From Ga0077536 sp043744805 (GTDB lineage: Bacteria > Pseudomonadota > Gammaproteobacteria > Ga0077536): a stretch of DNA of 34,226 nucleotides. The stretch's first letter is position 1, and each line of letters starts with the position of its first letter. Shown here piece by piece: positions 1 to 8,800 of this stretch. The position numbers were made by a program, and so were the translations under genes. The stretch lies in contig JAYTTZ010000079.1 of NCBI GenBank assembly GCA_043744805.1, forward strand, positions 1-34,226, in the 5' to 3' direction. The notes beneath the pieces were generated by a model. It saw only the letters and a list, made by a program, of their open reading frames with translations. It ran no database searches and was not told where the DNA came from.

Positions 1-46
1 CGGTTCCGCCTGCTGCCCGCCACGGTTCCAGGCCTGTAGGCCGCAC

Positions 47-80
47 AAAAAAAACGGGCCGTGCTTGCGCACGGCCCGTT
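47..80 (-). terminator. Intrinsic terminator of the MMPL exporter gene
   Basis: On the minus strand a perfect 12-bp stem (arms at 53-64 and 69-80, 4-nt loop TTGC) is followed by an uninterrupted run of eight T (A on the plus strand at 47-54). It starts 22 nt after the exporter stop codon, so it closes that leftward transcript. This is a textbook rho-independent terminator. Positions 1-46 beyond it show no gene. Confidence 0.93.
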
Positions 81-102
81 CGAGGGACGAGGGCCTCGTG
101 GC

Positions 103-2595
103 TTAGACCTTGACGGCCCCACCACCCATCTGGGCGATTGCCTTGGCCTGCCAGCCACCCAGTTCCTGATCGCGGATGGTATCGCGGTCATCGATGTGGG
201 AGTCAGTCACGAAGCGTGGCTTGAAGATGCGCACCAGCAGCGGAACCATGGTGATGGCGCCGACCATGTTGCTGAAGAGCAACAGGCAGAGCAGCAGCGC
301 CATTTCGCTGTTGAAACGCAGGGACGAACCCGGGATCCAGTAGATGATGCCGGCGAAGATCGTCGTCGCGGTGAAGAGGATCGCCGCACCTGTCGTACGC
401 ATCGAAGTCACGATGGCATCGACGAGCGTTCGGTGGCGAGCTTCCTCCTTCAGGCGATCAAGCATGTAGATTGCGTAGTCGACGCCCACGCCAATACCCA
501 CCGCCGTCACCGGCAAGGTGTTCACGTTGAGGCCGATGTCCTGCATTCCCATGAACGCACGGTTGGTCATCACGCAGAGGATCAGCAGGCCGAACACCAT
601 CACACCAGCCACAATCGAGCGGTAAGCCACGATGATCGCCAGGGTCACCACGGTGACGATGGCCACGGTGGTCTTGAAGTCCGAGATTTCGGTTTCTTCG
701 TTGGCCGCCGCAGTGGTGCCGATGATGCCGCCGGCGAAGCGCGGGGTTACGCCTTCCATCGGATGCTTGGCAAGCCAGGCCTTCGCCTTCTCCACCGCTT
801 CGTGCACCGTCGGGCCCGTCGCGTCCTTGTAGAACACCACGTAATTGGCGGTCTTACCTTCCAGGTCCATGTACTCGAGGATAACGCCCGGCATGGACGC
901 GCCTGCTTCGTACATGAACAACGTGTTGCCGATGTCCTTCTGTGCCGTCGGGATCAGCGACCAACGCGGATCGTCGTAGTGGTACAGCCGGTTGATCGAA
1001 CGCACGAGCTGCGGGATATCACGCGTACCGCCGTAATTGGGCGTTTCCGACATGTAGCGACCGAAAGCCTGCATGGTTTCCACCACGCGCGGGTCCTTCA
1101 TGCGATGCGGATGGTCGCCCTCGAAGTACACGCTGAGCTGGTTCGCACCTGCGAACTTGTCGGCGATCTTGGCAGCGGCGACGTTGTACTCATGATCCGG
1201 GAACAGGATCGGCGAGCCCGGCTTGCTTTCGCCGATCTGGATGGTCCAACCAAAGTAGAACGCCCAGACGGTGATCAGGACCGCACCACTCATGATGACC
1301 GTGGATGCCTTCGGACCCACCAGGAACACGCCCAGGTTGTGCATCAGGCGGGACGGCAGGTGCTTGTGCTCTTCCTGCATCGACACCGTCGGCTTTGGCA
1401 GCAGCGACATGATGAGCGGTACCAGCACGGCCACCGTCACCAGGTTACTCGCGCCCCAGAAGGAGCAGTACATGCCGAGTTTGGAGATCATGGGCATGGA
1501 CGAGATGGTAAGCACCAGCAGCGCGAAGGCGTCCGCGAGGATGCCGAGCGTCGCCGGCAGCAGCAATTCACCCATCGCTATGCGCACTGCAGGTTCCTGC
1601 TCGGTGCCCACGCGGATTTCGTCGTAGTAACGCTCCATCATCTGCACGCAATGGCTCGCCGTTCGTGCCGAGATGAGGATTGGCACCACCAGGATCAGCG
1701 GATCGAGGTTGAAGCCCATCCAACCTACGAAACCGAGGCCCCAGATGGCAGACAGGAAGGTCCCCAGCGCTGGCACCACGACACCCGCTATGGAGCCGAA
1801 GTGGAACCACAACAGGGCCACCATCACCGCGCCGGTGATGCCGAAAATGACCTTGAGTTCCTTCGAGTAGTAGTAAATCCAGCCCTTGAGCATCGGCTCG
1901 CCAGCCACGTAGAGCGTGGTCTTGCCGTCCTTTTCCACTTCCGCCTTGAGTTCGGTGAGGCGCTTGTGGATGACCGTGTAGTCGAGGCGTTCCTCGTCGA
2001 AGCCGGCGAAAATCAGCGCCGACTTGCCGTCGGTGGAGATGTATGTGCCGTACACGATGTCGTTGTTGAAGGCTTCTTCACGCAACTGTTTCAAGGCTGC
2101 CGGGTCTTTCGGCAGGTCCTTGGGCAAGACGGGTTCAGACTTGATGAGGCCGCCTTCGGTGGTGCGGATTCGGCGCACCTTGCCGTGGGCGATACTGGCC
2201 ACCTGATAGTGGTTCACGCCCTGGATGAGGTCGACCTCTTCGGTCAGCATCTTCAGTTTCGACAGGGTGTCGTAAGTGAAGATGTCTTCGTTCTCGCCCT
2301 TGACCTCGAGCGCCATCGTCACCACGTTGGCACCGCCGAAGGTCTGCTTCATGCGGTTGTAGTTCTTGATGTATTCGTGCTTTTCCGGCAGGAGGTCGGC
2401 AAAGCGCGAATAGACCTCGATTTTCGGAATATGCATTGCCAGCATGATTGTAGGTACACAAATAAGCAGGAAAGACGCCCATTTGCGATCCATCAGCCAA
2501 TTGGCGATGGCAGCGCCGCGCGTTTGACGCACGTCGTCGTGATTGTGGTTCCCAGCCAAGGCTTCCCCCAATTCCCTGCTTTCGCAGGTGAACAT
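103..2595 (-). CDS. RND superfamily (MMPL-type) exporter
   Basis: An inner-membrane, proton-driven transporter of the MMPL branch of the RND superfamily, about 830 residues. The layout is two repeats: one N-terminal membrane helix (about residues 40-58), a large periplasmic loop to about 245, a cluster of helices, a second large loop, then a C-terminal helix cluster. The family signature GIGVGVDYAIYMLDR is near residue 700, carrying the charged residues expected for proton relay. No periplasmic adaptor or outer-membrane partner is adjacent, which fits MMPL/HpnN-like proteins that export lipids or hydrophobic compounds. The substrate is unknown. The ATG at 2595 has only a distant GAGG. A later ATG at 2493 would place the first helix nearer the N-terminus, and an in-frame TTG lies at 2616. 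The gene ends at a strong terminator. Confidence 0.88.
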   Translation of the reverse strand: MFTCESRELGEALAGNHNHDDVRQTRGAAIANWLMDRKWASFLLICVPTIMLAMHIPKIEVYSRFADLLPEKHEYIKNYNRMKQTFGGANVVTMALEVKGENEDIFTYDTLSKLKMLTEEVDLIQGVNHYQVASIAHGKVRRIRTTEGGLIKSEPVLPKDLPKDPAALKQLREEAFNNDIVYGTYISTDGKSALIFAGFDEERLDYTVIHKRLTELKAEVEKDGKTTLYVAGEPMLKGWIYYYSKELKVIFGITGAVMVALLWFHFGSIAGVVVPALGTFLSAIWGLGFVGWMGFNLDPLILVVPILISARTASHCVQMMERYYDEIRVGTEQEPAVRIAMGELLLPATLGILADAFALLVLTISSMPMISKLGMYCSFWGASNLVTVAVLVPLIMSLLPKPTVSMQEEHKHLPSRLMHNLGVFLVGPKASTVIMSGAVLITVWAFYFGWTIQIGESKPGSPILFPDHEYNVAAAKIADKFAGANQLSVYFEGDHPHRMKDPRVVETMQAFGRYMSETPNYGGTRDIPQLVRSINRLYHYDDPRWSLIPTAQKDIGNTLFMYEAGASMPGVILEYMDLEGKTANYVVFYKDATGPTVHEAVEKAKAWLAKHPMEGVTPRFAGGIIGTTAAANEETEISDFKTTVAIVTVVTLAIIVAYRSIVAGVMVFGLLILCVMTNRAFMGMQDIGLNVNTLPVTAVGIGVGVDYAIYMLDRLKEEARHRTLVDAIVTSMRTTGAAILFTATTIFAGIIYWIPGSSLRFNSEMALLLCLLLFSNMVGAITMVPLLVRIFKPRFVTDSHIDDRDTIRDQELGGWQAKAIAQMGGGAVKV

Positions 2596-2900
2596 AAGTT
2601 TTGGACGAGACCTCAACCGTCGCTGCCAACGGATGAAGCCCTAACAACCCGCAAACCCGGCGCGACTTCGCGAACGAAATAGCGCCTTGGCTGCGTTCCC
2701 GCGTGGAGTCCCTGAAGAGTGGAACAGGGGCCTTTGAGCCCACTGGCCACCCCAGGCGGTTACCACGGTACGGGGTCAATGGTATGTCATGCAATGCACG
2801 AAGGCGATAGCAAAAATCGACCGTTCTTTGCTGCATTCGCGCGATCTACAGCCCCATATGAGTGAAAACCGAACGCTGGCGTCACCGCTGCCTGGGACGA
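2596..2900. other. Non-coding gap between the YciI-like gene and the exporter
   Basis: About 300 nt without a supportable gene. Both flanking genes run leftwards, so this stretch holds the 3' end of the YciI-like transcript and the 5' region of the exporter. I saw no clear intrinsic terminator and no sigma70 promoter good enough to mark. Open frames crossing it are extensions of frames antisense or out of frame to neighbouring genes and resemble no family. Confidence 0.6.
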
Positions 2901-3197
2901 TCAGACCAGGCATTCGTAGTTGAAGAACGCCTTGCGCCAGCGCACCACTTCAATGCTGGCGAACAATTGGCCCCGCGTGAAGGGATCGCCGCCGATGAAT
3001 GCTTCGGCCACCGCACGGTCGTCGGTGTCGAGGAGGATGAGCCCGCCGTTGCCCGACACCCCCTCGTCGTCCAGCAGCGCACCGGCCGCCAGGATCAGCG
3101 ACTGACGTTGTTTCAGGTATTCCAGGTGGGCAGGCCGGAGTTCGGTCCGCAGGGCAGTGATACCAGGCTTGTCCATGGTCTTGATCATGTAGGGCAT
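2901..3197 (-). CDS. YciI family protein
   Basis: A 98-residue protein of the YCII fold (dimeric alpha-beta barrel related to muconolactone isomerases). Seen: the conserved RPAHLEYL with its histidine near residue 24, a GGLILLD strand, and the DPF...GQLF segment near residues 71-79, which hold the histidine and aspartate usually placed in the putative active site. The biochemical role of the family is mostly unproven. The ATG at 3197 is preceded by GAGG at good spacing. A longer frame reaching 3392 runs into the divergent NUDIX gene and is rejected. The two genes share a 73-nt intergenic region and may share control. Confidence 0.88.
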   Translation of the reverse strand: MPYMIKTMDKPGITALRTELRPAHLEYLKQRQSLILAAGALLDDEGVSGNGGLILLDTDDRAVAEAFIGGDPFTRGQLFASIEVVRWRKAFFNYECLV

Positions 3198-3270
3198 CGT
3201 GGGTCCTCGAATAGGAGAAGGCTGGTGCCGTGGCGGCATCGTATCATCGGGTTTCCGAGCAGAGGATTCG

Positions 3271-3936
3271 ATGATGCCCGAGTCGTCCAAGCCCATCCGA
3301 CCCCGTGATGCTGCAAGCCTGGTGATCCACCAGGCCACTTCGCGCGGCCTCGAAGTGCTGATGGGAAAACGCAACGAGAAGTCGCGCTTCAAGCCCGGCG
3401 TCTACGTCTTTCCCGGCGGCGGCCTCGAAGCCGCCGACCGCCGCGTGCAGGTCCATTCCGCGCTCGACGCTTCGATCCCCCCTCGCGTCGCCGTGGGTAA
3501 TTCACTGCTGGCCGCCAATGCCCTTGCGCTGGCCGCGGTGCGTGAAACCTACGAGGAATGCGGCCTGCTGGTCGGCGTCCCGGGCGACCTTGGCGAGAAT
3601 CCACTCCCGTCCTGGCAGGACTTCCGGCGCCGGGGCTTGCGCCCCCCGCTTGGCGCACTCCGCTACCTCGGTCGTGCGATCACCCCCAGTCCCCAGCCGA
3701 TCCGGTTCCATGCGCGCTTCTTCGCGGTGGCCGCCGAACTGGTCACGGGGGATATCGACGACACCCATGAACTCGGAGATCTGCAGTGGGTGCCGGTGGC
3801 GCAGGTGCAGGACCTCAACGTCATGCCGGTCACTCTGCTGATGCTCGAGGTCCTGGTCCGCCAGCTCGAAGCGGGCGACCCACGCGCCGCCTTCCTGAGC
3901 TTCCAGCACGGGCGTCGGCAGATCCTCTGGGTCTAG
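3271..3936 (+). CDS. NUDIX hydrolase, possible acyl-CoA/CoA diphosphatase (NUDT19-like)
   Basis: A 221-residue NUDIX-fold pyrophosphohydrolase. The FPGGGLE half of the Nudix box is at residues 47-53, but the catalytic helix RETYEECG comes only at 91-98. The box is therefore split by an insertion of about 30 residues rich in Ala, Val and Ser. Known for the families: NUDT19/RP2p-type CoA diphosphatases carry such an insertion, whereas ordinary MutT-like enzymes do not. The substrate here is inferred from this and from the neighbouring acyl-CoA operon. Two ATGs lie in tandem at 3271 and 3274. The upstream AGAGGA is better spaced for the second, so the protein may be one residue shorter. The 3' end overlaps the convergent MFS gene by 4 nt. 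Confidence 0.87.
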   Translation: MMPESSKPIRPRDAASLVIHQATSRGLEVLMGKRNEKSRFKPGVYVFPGGGLEAADRRVQVHSALDASIPPRVAVGNSLLAANALALAAVRETYEECGLLVGVPGDLGENPLPSWQDFRRRGLRPPLGALRYLGRAITPSPQPIRFHARFFAVAAELVTGDIDDTHELGDLQWVPVAQVQDLNVMPVTLLMLEVLVRQLEAGDPRAAFLSFQHGRRQILWV

Positions 3937-5351
3937 GCCGCAGGCCGAAGCTGGCCGCGCACCAGCGAAAACAGGGCGCAGGGCACACAAAGCGCCGCGG
4001 CCAGGGTAAAACTCAAGGCCAGCGCGTGCTCCAGCGCCGGAAAGGTTGCCGGCTGGATAGGTGCCGTGCCCATCGTGAGCGAAAACGCCACAGCCACCAG
4101 ACCCATGCCGCACACCTGCCCGAGGACGCGCATCGTGGCCACCGTGCTGCCTGCCAGGCCCTGCTGGCCGCGGCCAATCGACCCCATGATGGCGTTGACG
4201 TTGGTGACGGCGAACAGGCTGAAGCCGAGCCCCGTCACCACGAGGCAGCCGGTGATGTGGCTGACCGGTGTCGTCGCCGCGATCTTCGACAGCGCAAGGA
4301 GCCCAAGGCCCGTGATCACCACGCCCAAGGTCGCCAGCACGCGCGGCTCGAGGCGGTCGGACAGCCGCCCGATAAGCGGCGAGAGGATGGCCACCACCAG
4401 CGGCTGGGCGAACATCACCAGCCCCGCCTCGGTGGGACGCAGCCCCTTCAGGTACTGCAGGTGCAGGCTCACCAGCACCAGGATGGAGAACGTCGTGGTG
4501 TACATGAGCAGGGCCGCCAGCGAAGACAGCGCGAACACGCGGTTGGCGAAGAACAGGCTGACGTCGAACAGCGGATGTTCAAGGCGGCGCTGCAGGCGTA
4601 CGAACAGCGCCAGCACCAGCAGGCCGAGCGCGGCAGCCACCATCCCGGTGGTGCTCCGCGCGTTGGTCGCGCCACCGATGGCCAGCACCATGCCAAGGCA
4701 GAAAGCCACCGCACCGTGGAGGTCGAAGCTTCCGCGATTCGGTGCGGCCCACTCCCCTTTTACGCGGGGCAGCGCGAACAGCAGCACGCCCAGGGTCAAC
4801 GGCAGGTGCACCACGAAAGCGGCCCGCCAGCCAAAATGCTCCACCAGCCAGCCACCAATGAGCGGGCCCGCGGTGAGGCCGAAATACACCGAGGAGGCCA
4901 CCATGCCCAGCGCCTGCCCGCGCTGCTCGGGCGGATAGACCGACGTCACGATGGCGGCCTGCGTGGCATAGAGCATGGCGGCGCTCACGCCTTGCAGGGC
5001 GCGGAGCGCAATCAGCACTTCCCCGTTGGGCGCCAGTGCCAGCAGGATTGAGGAAATCGCGAGGCACACCGTGCCGCGCACGAACATGCGCTTCCGGCCA
5101 TACATGTCCGCCAGCCGGCCAAACGACAGCACGGTGGACGCGCTGGCCAGCAGGAACACCAGCGGCACCCACGACAAGGTGACGGCGCCGAGTTTCAGCG
5201 CATCCGCAATCCGCGGCAGCGCGACGGTGACCGAGGACAGCATCAGCGGCATCGCGAAGCTGCTGGTCACCACCATCAGCATCACGGCGCGCCGGACTTC
5301 CGGCGTCGCCGACTCGATTCCCGGTGCGCTCACGCGCCCGGCTTCGCCCAT
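3933..5351 (-). CDS. MFS transporter, DHA2-like (EmrB/QacA type)
   Basis: A polytopic inner-membrane protein of about 470 residues with some 13-14 hydrophobic segments, the size expected for 14-helix drug:H+ antiporters. MFS motif A is visible as GRLADMYGRKRMF (78-90) and the antiporter motif C as GLTAGPLIGGWL (158-169). It is the last gene of the SDR/acyl-CoA operon, so it may export or import the pathway's acid or an inhibitory intermediate (inference). The ATG at 5351 overlaps the ligase gene by 22 nt and has no clear RBS. A GTG at 5333, which overlaps the ligase stop as GTGA, is a credible alternative. The 3' end overlaps the convergent NUDIX gene by 4 nt, with no room for a terminator. 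Confidence 0.87.
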   Translation of the reverse strand: MGEAGRVSAPGIESATPEVRRAVMLMVVTSSFAMPLMLSSVTVALPRIADALKLGAVTLSWVPLVFLLASASTVLSFGRLADMYGRKRMFVRGTVCLAISSILLALAPNGEVLIALRALQGVSAAMLYATQAAIVTSVYPPEQRGQALGMVASSVYFGLTAGPLIGGWLVEHFGWRAAFVVHLPLTLGVLLFALPRVKGEWAAPNRGSFDLHGAVAFCLGMVLAIGGATNARSTTGMVAAALGLLVLALFVRLQRRLEHPLFDVSLFFANRVFALSSLAALLMYTTTFSILVLVSLHLQYLKGLRPTEAGLVMFAQPLVVAILSPLIGRLSDRLEPRVLATLGVVITGLGLLALSKIAATTPVSHITGCLVVTGLGFSLFAVTNVNAIMGSIGRGQQGLAGSTVATMRVLGQVCGMGLVAVAFSLTMGTAPIQPATFPALEHALALSFTLAAALCVPCALFSLVRGQLRPAA

Positions 5352-6952
5352 TCGCGTTCGCGCAGTTCGATGCGTCGGATCTTGCCGCTAACGGTCTTGG
5401 GCAGGCTGGTGACGAATTCAAGCTTGCGGGGATACTTGTACGGCGCGGTGACGTGCTTGACGTGTTCCTGCAGCAGCTTCACCAGGCCGTCGCTGGCGCT
5501 GTAGCCGGGCGCGAGGACCACGAAGGCCTTCACCACTTCACCACGCATCTCGTCAGGGCTGGAGACCACCGCCGATTCCGCCACCGCCGGATGCTCGAGC
5601 AGCGCACTTTCCACTTCGAAGGGGCCGATGCGGTAGCCGGCGGAGAGGATGACGTCGTCGGCGCGACCGACGAACCAGAAGTAGCCGTCTGCGTCGACGT
5701 AGGCGCGATCCCCGGTGAGGTACCAGTCGCCGCGGAACGCCTTGCGCGTACGTTCCTCGTCGCCGCGATATTCCTTGAACAGACCCGGCGGGCGCACGGG
5801 CCGCACCTTCACCGCGACGTCCCCTTCCGTGCCGGGAGGCAGCACCTGCCCGTCGTTATCGATGACGGCGAGATCGATGCCCGGCGCCGGTTTGCCCATG
5901 GAGCCATAGCGGGGCTCGAGGCAGGGGAAGCTCGCACACATCAACACCGATTCGGTCTGGCCGTAGCCGTCGCGGATGACCAGCCCCGTCGCCTTCTGCC
6001 AGGTCTCGATCACTTCAGGGTTGAGCGGTTCGCCGGCACCCACGCAGTGGCGGAGCGTCCTGAAGTGGTAGCGACCCAAATCCTGCAGCACCAGCATGCG
6101 GTAGATCGTTGGCGCGCCGCAGAAGGTGGTGATGGGGTAGTGGGCGAGGACTTCCAGGGAGCGCACCGGATCGAAGCCCTCCGCGTGGTGCACGAAGATC
6201 GCCGCGCCGCAGTTCCACGGACCAAAATAGCTGCTCCACGCCGCCTTGGCCCAGCCCGTATCGCTCAGGTTCCAGTGAAGATCCTCGGGGCCGAGATCCA
6301 GCCAGTAGCGACCGGTGATCTGGTGCGCGAGGCCATAACCCTGGGTCTGGATCGCCATCTTCGGGTATCCCGTGGTGCCCGAGGTGAAATAGCACAGGGC
6401 GTCGTCGTCCGGCCCGGTGTCCGCCGCTTCGAAGTGCGGTGCGGCGGCCGTCACGGCAGTTTCATAGCGCTGCCAGCCGCTGCGTTCGCTGCCGACGATG
6501 AGCCGGAGCTTGAGGTCGATTTCCGGCAGCTCGTCGAACTTGCCAGCGTTCCGCTCGTCGGTAATCACCACCGTGGCGCGGCTCGCTTCGATCCGATAGG
6601 CGAGATCCTTCGGCGCGAGCTGGGTGGTGCCGGGCGACACCACCACGCCCATGCGCAGGCAGGCCGTCAGGACTTCCCACCACGCGATGAGCCGCGGCAG
6701 CAGCACGATGACCGTCTCGCCGCGTTGCACGCCCGCTGCCGCCAGCACGTTGCACAGGCGCTGCGAACGGGCCGAGAGGCCTGCGAAGCTGAGTTTTTCT
6801 TCGTTGCCGAAATCGTCGATCCACCACAGCGCGAGCTTGCCAGGATCCGTCGCCCACTGATCGAGGACGTCGCGTGCGAAGTTGAACCGGGCTGGCGGGT
6901 CCCAGCGGAAGCTGGCGCGCTCGGCGGCGTAGTCAGTCATGTTGGCGGTCAT
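5330..6952 (-). CDS. AMP-forming acyl-CoA synthetase (medium-chain ACSM-like)
   Basis: A 540-residue ANL-superfamily ligase that activates a carboxylic acid to its acyl-AMP and then its CoA thioester. Seen in order: the P-loop YFTSGTTGYPKM (188-199), a WNLSDTGWAKAAWSS segment typical of medium-chain acyl-CoA synthetases, GAGEPLNPEV, DGYGQTES, WYLTGDRA, the hinge motif GRADDVILSAGYRIGPFEVE from residue 429, and the catalytic lysine in KTVSGKIRR near 524. All core residues are present. It lies 30 nt downstream of an acyl-CoA dehydrogenase that would take its product. GGGGGAG sits 6-7 nt before the ATG. The substrate is not readable from sequence. DmdB-like enzymes have a similar gene context, so a methylthiopropionate role cannot be excluded. 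Confidence 0.9.
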   Translation of the reverse strand: MTANMTDYAAERASFRWDPPARFNFARDVLDQWATDPGKLALWWIDDFGNEEKLSFAGLSARSQRLCNVLAAAGVQRGETVIVLLPRLIAWWEVLTACLRMGVVVSPGTTQLAPKDLAYRIEASRATVVITDERNAGKFDELPEIDLKLRLIVGSERSGWQRYETAVTAAAPHFEAADTGPDDDALCYFTSGTTGYPKMAIQTQGYGLAHQITGRYWLDLGPEDLHWNLSDTGWAKAAWSSYFGPWNCGAAIFVHHAEGFDPVRSLEVLAHYPITTFCGAPTIYRMLVLQDLGRYHFRTLRHCVGAGEPLNPEVIETWQKATGLVIRDGYGQTESVLMCASFPCLEPRYGSMGKPAPGIDLAVIDNDGQVLPPGTEGDVAVKVRPVRPPGLFKEYRGDEERTRKAFRGDWYLTGDRAYVDADGYFWFVGRADDVILSAGYRIGPFEVESALLEHPAVAESAVVSSPDEMRGEVVKAFVVLAPGYSASDGLVKLLQEHVKHVTAPYKYPRKLEFVTSLPKTVSGKIRRIELREREWAKPGA

Positions 6953-6982
6953 ACGGTCTCCCCCGGAGGTTTGTCGTGTGGC

Positions 6983-8782
6983 TCAGAACCAGCTGTCGCG
7001 CATCGCGAGGCAGGTGTCGTCCGCCTGCGCCAGCAGCTGCAGGCGCTCGGTCGTGCGCGCCAGTTCGTAGCGGAAGAAATACTGGCAGGCCTGGAGCTTG
7101 CCGTCGTAGAAATCGCGCTCGCCATCCGTTGCCGCCGGCGCCTTGCGGGTGGCGACCACGGCCATCCGTAACCAGGTCCACGCGACCACCACGTGGCCGA
7201 AGGTATCGAGGTAGATGCCCGCATTGGCCATGGCTCGGCCCGCCTCACCATTGTCGCGGAGTTCGCCGAGCTGGCGGGTGGTGGTCGCAAGCAGTTGGAT
7301 GGCGGCGGCAAGTTGCGCGGAATGGACAGTGAGCGAAGGCAGCGTGCCGGCCTCGGCCATCGTTGCGTCGAACTCTACATACAGGGCCTTCAGGGCCGCG
7401 CCGTCGCGCATCGACACCTTGCGCCCCAGCAGGTCGAGGCCGTGGATGCCGTGCGCACCTTCGTGGATGGGATTCAGGCGGTTGTCGCGGTACAGGCGCT
7501 CCAGCGGATAGTCGCGGGTATAGCCGTAGCCGCCGAGGATCTGGATGGCGTGCTTGTTGGCTTCCAGGCAGAACTCGCTGGGCCAGGACTTCACGATCGG
7601 CGTGAGCAGATCGAGCAGCAGGTTCAGGCGATCGCGCTCGGCCGGCGTTTCGGCAGTGCGTTCAAGGTCGATCAGCTGCGAAGCGTAGAGCGCGAGCGCC
7701 AGACCGCCTTCCACCGCGGCTTTCTGGGCGAGCAGCAGGCGACGGATGTCCGCGTGCTCGATCAGCGGCACCTGCGGACTCGCCGGATCCTTGTTGCCGG
7801 GATGCCTGCCTTGCGGGCGCTCCCGCGCGTATTTCAGCGAGTGCAGGTAACCGGTGTAGCCGAGCGCCACCGCGCCCAGGCCCACCCCGGTACGCGCCTC
7901 GTTCATCATGTGGAACATGTAGGCAAGGCCCTGGTGCGGTTCACCCAGCAGCCAGCCCTTGCACTGCCCGGCTTCGCCCAGGTTGAACACCGCGTTGACG
8001 GTGCCGCGATAGCCCATCTTGTGGTTGAGGCCGGCAACGCGCACGTCGTTGCGTTCACCGAGCGTGCCGTCTGCGTTCACCAGGAACTTCGGCACGATGA
8101 ACAGCGAAATGCCTTTCACCCCCGGCGGGCCACCCGGGATCTTGGCCAGCACCATGTGGATGATGTTTTCCGAGAGCTCGTGGTCCGCGGCAGAGGTCCA
8201 CATCTTGTTGCCACTGATGAGGTAGTGGCCTTCCTCCGTGAGCACTGCGCGGGTGCGGATGTCAGCCAGCGACGAACCGGCCTGCGGTTCCGACAGCACC
8301 ATGGTCCCGAAGAACCGACCTTCCACCAGCGGCTTCAGATAACGTGCCTGCTGGTCTTGCGAACCGAACTTGCTGAGCAGGTTGGCGGCGGCGATGGTGA
8401 TGAAGGCGTAGGCGTTGGACGCGATGTTGGCCGCGCAAAAGTACGCAGCGACAGCCTGGGCCACGGTCCACGGCAGTTGCGTGCCACCGTGTTCGGCATC
8501 GATCGACATGCCCATGAAGCCGGCGTCCACGAACGCGTCGGTGGCTTCCTTGATCGCGGGAATGAGCTTCACCCGGCCGTCCTCCAGCACGGGTTCGTTC
8601 TCGTCGGATTCCGCGGCGTGGGGCGCGAATTTTTCCTCGGCGAGGGTTTCCGCCGCGTCAAGGGTGGCGTCGTAGAGTTCGCGATCCTGCCCGGCGAAGC
8701 GCGCGGTCCCGGCCAGGCCTTCGAGGTCCAGGAGTTCGTAGAGGACGAACTCGAGATCGCGCCGATTCAGCAATAAACTCAT
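6983..8782 (-). CDS. Acyl-CoA dehydrogenase with extended C-terminus (DmdC-like)
   Basis: A 599-residue FAD enzyme, longer than the roughly 380-residue classical acyl-CoA dehydrogenases because it carries an extra C-terminal helical domain. This is the architecture of DmdC (3-methylmercaptopropionyl-CoA dehydrogenase) and many uncharacterised relatives. Seen: the FAD-binding region with MVLSEPQAGSSLADI (about 161-175), GNKMWTSAAD, and the catalytic glutamate in IHEGAHGIHGLDL (E441). It should introduce an alpha-beta double bond into the CoA ester made by the downstream ligase. Assigning true DmdC function needs phylogeny. The start is an ATG with AGGAG and AGGGA upstream, 18 nt after the preceding SDR stop, in one operon. 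Confidence 0.9.
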   Translation of the reverse strand: MSLLLNRRDLEFVLYELLDLEGLAGTARFAGQDRELYDATLDAAETLAEEKFAPHAAESDENEPVLEDGRVKLIPAIKEATDAFVDAGFMGMSIDAEHGGTQLPWTVAQAVAAYFCAANIASNAYAFITIAAANLLSKFGSQDQQARYLKPLVEGRFFGTMVLSEPQAGSSLADIRTRAVLTEEGHYLISGNKMWTSAADHELSENIIHMVLAKIPGGPPGVKGISLFIVPKFLVNADGTLGERNDVRVAGLNHKMGYRGTVNAVFNLGEAGQCKGWLLGEPHQGLAYMFHMMNEARTGVGLGAVALGYTGYLHSLKYARERPQGRHPGNKDPASPQVPLIEHADIRRLLLAQKAAVEGGLALALYASQLIDLERTAETPAERDRLNLLLDLLTPIVKSWPSEFCLEANKHAIQILGGYGYTRDYPLERLYRDNRLNPIHEGAHGIHGLDLLGRKVSMRDGAALKALYVEFDATMAEAGTLPSLTVHSAQLAAAIQLLATTTRQLGELRDNGEAGRAMANAGIYLDTFGHVVVAWTWLRMAVVATRKAPAATDGERDFYDGKLQACQYFFRYELARTTERLQLLAQADDTCLAMRDSWF

Positions 8783-8800
8783 GTGTCCCTGCTCCTGTGC

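Noticed and set aside
61..2682. An 873-codon plus-strand open frame across the exporter gene
   Set aside because: It is antisense to the MMPL gene, rich in His, Arg and Gln as expected from complementing GC-rich codons, and resembles no protein family.
5324..8776. Two long plus-strand open frames (615 and 527 codons)
   Set aside because: They lie opposite the ligase and acyl-CoA dehydrogenase genes, whose full catalytic motifs are on the minus strand.
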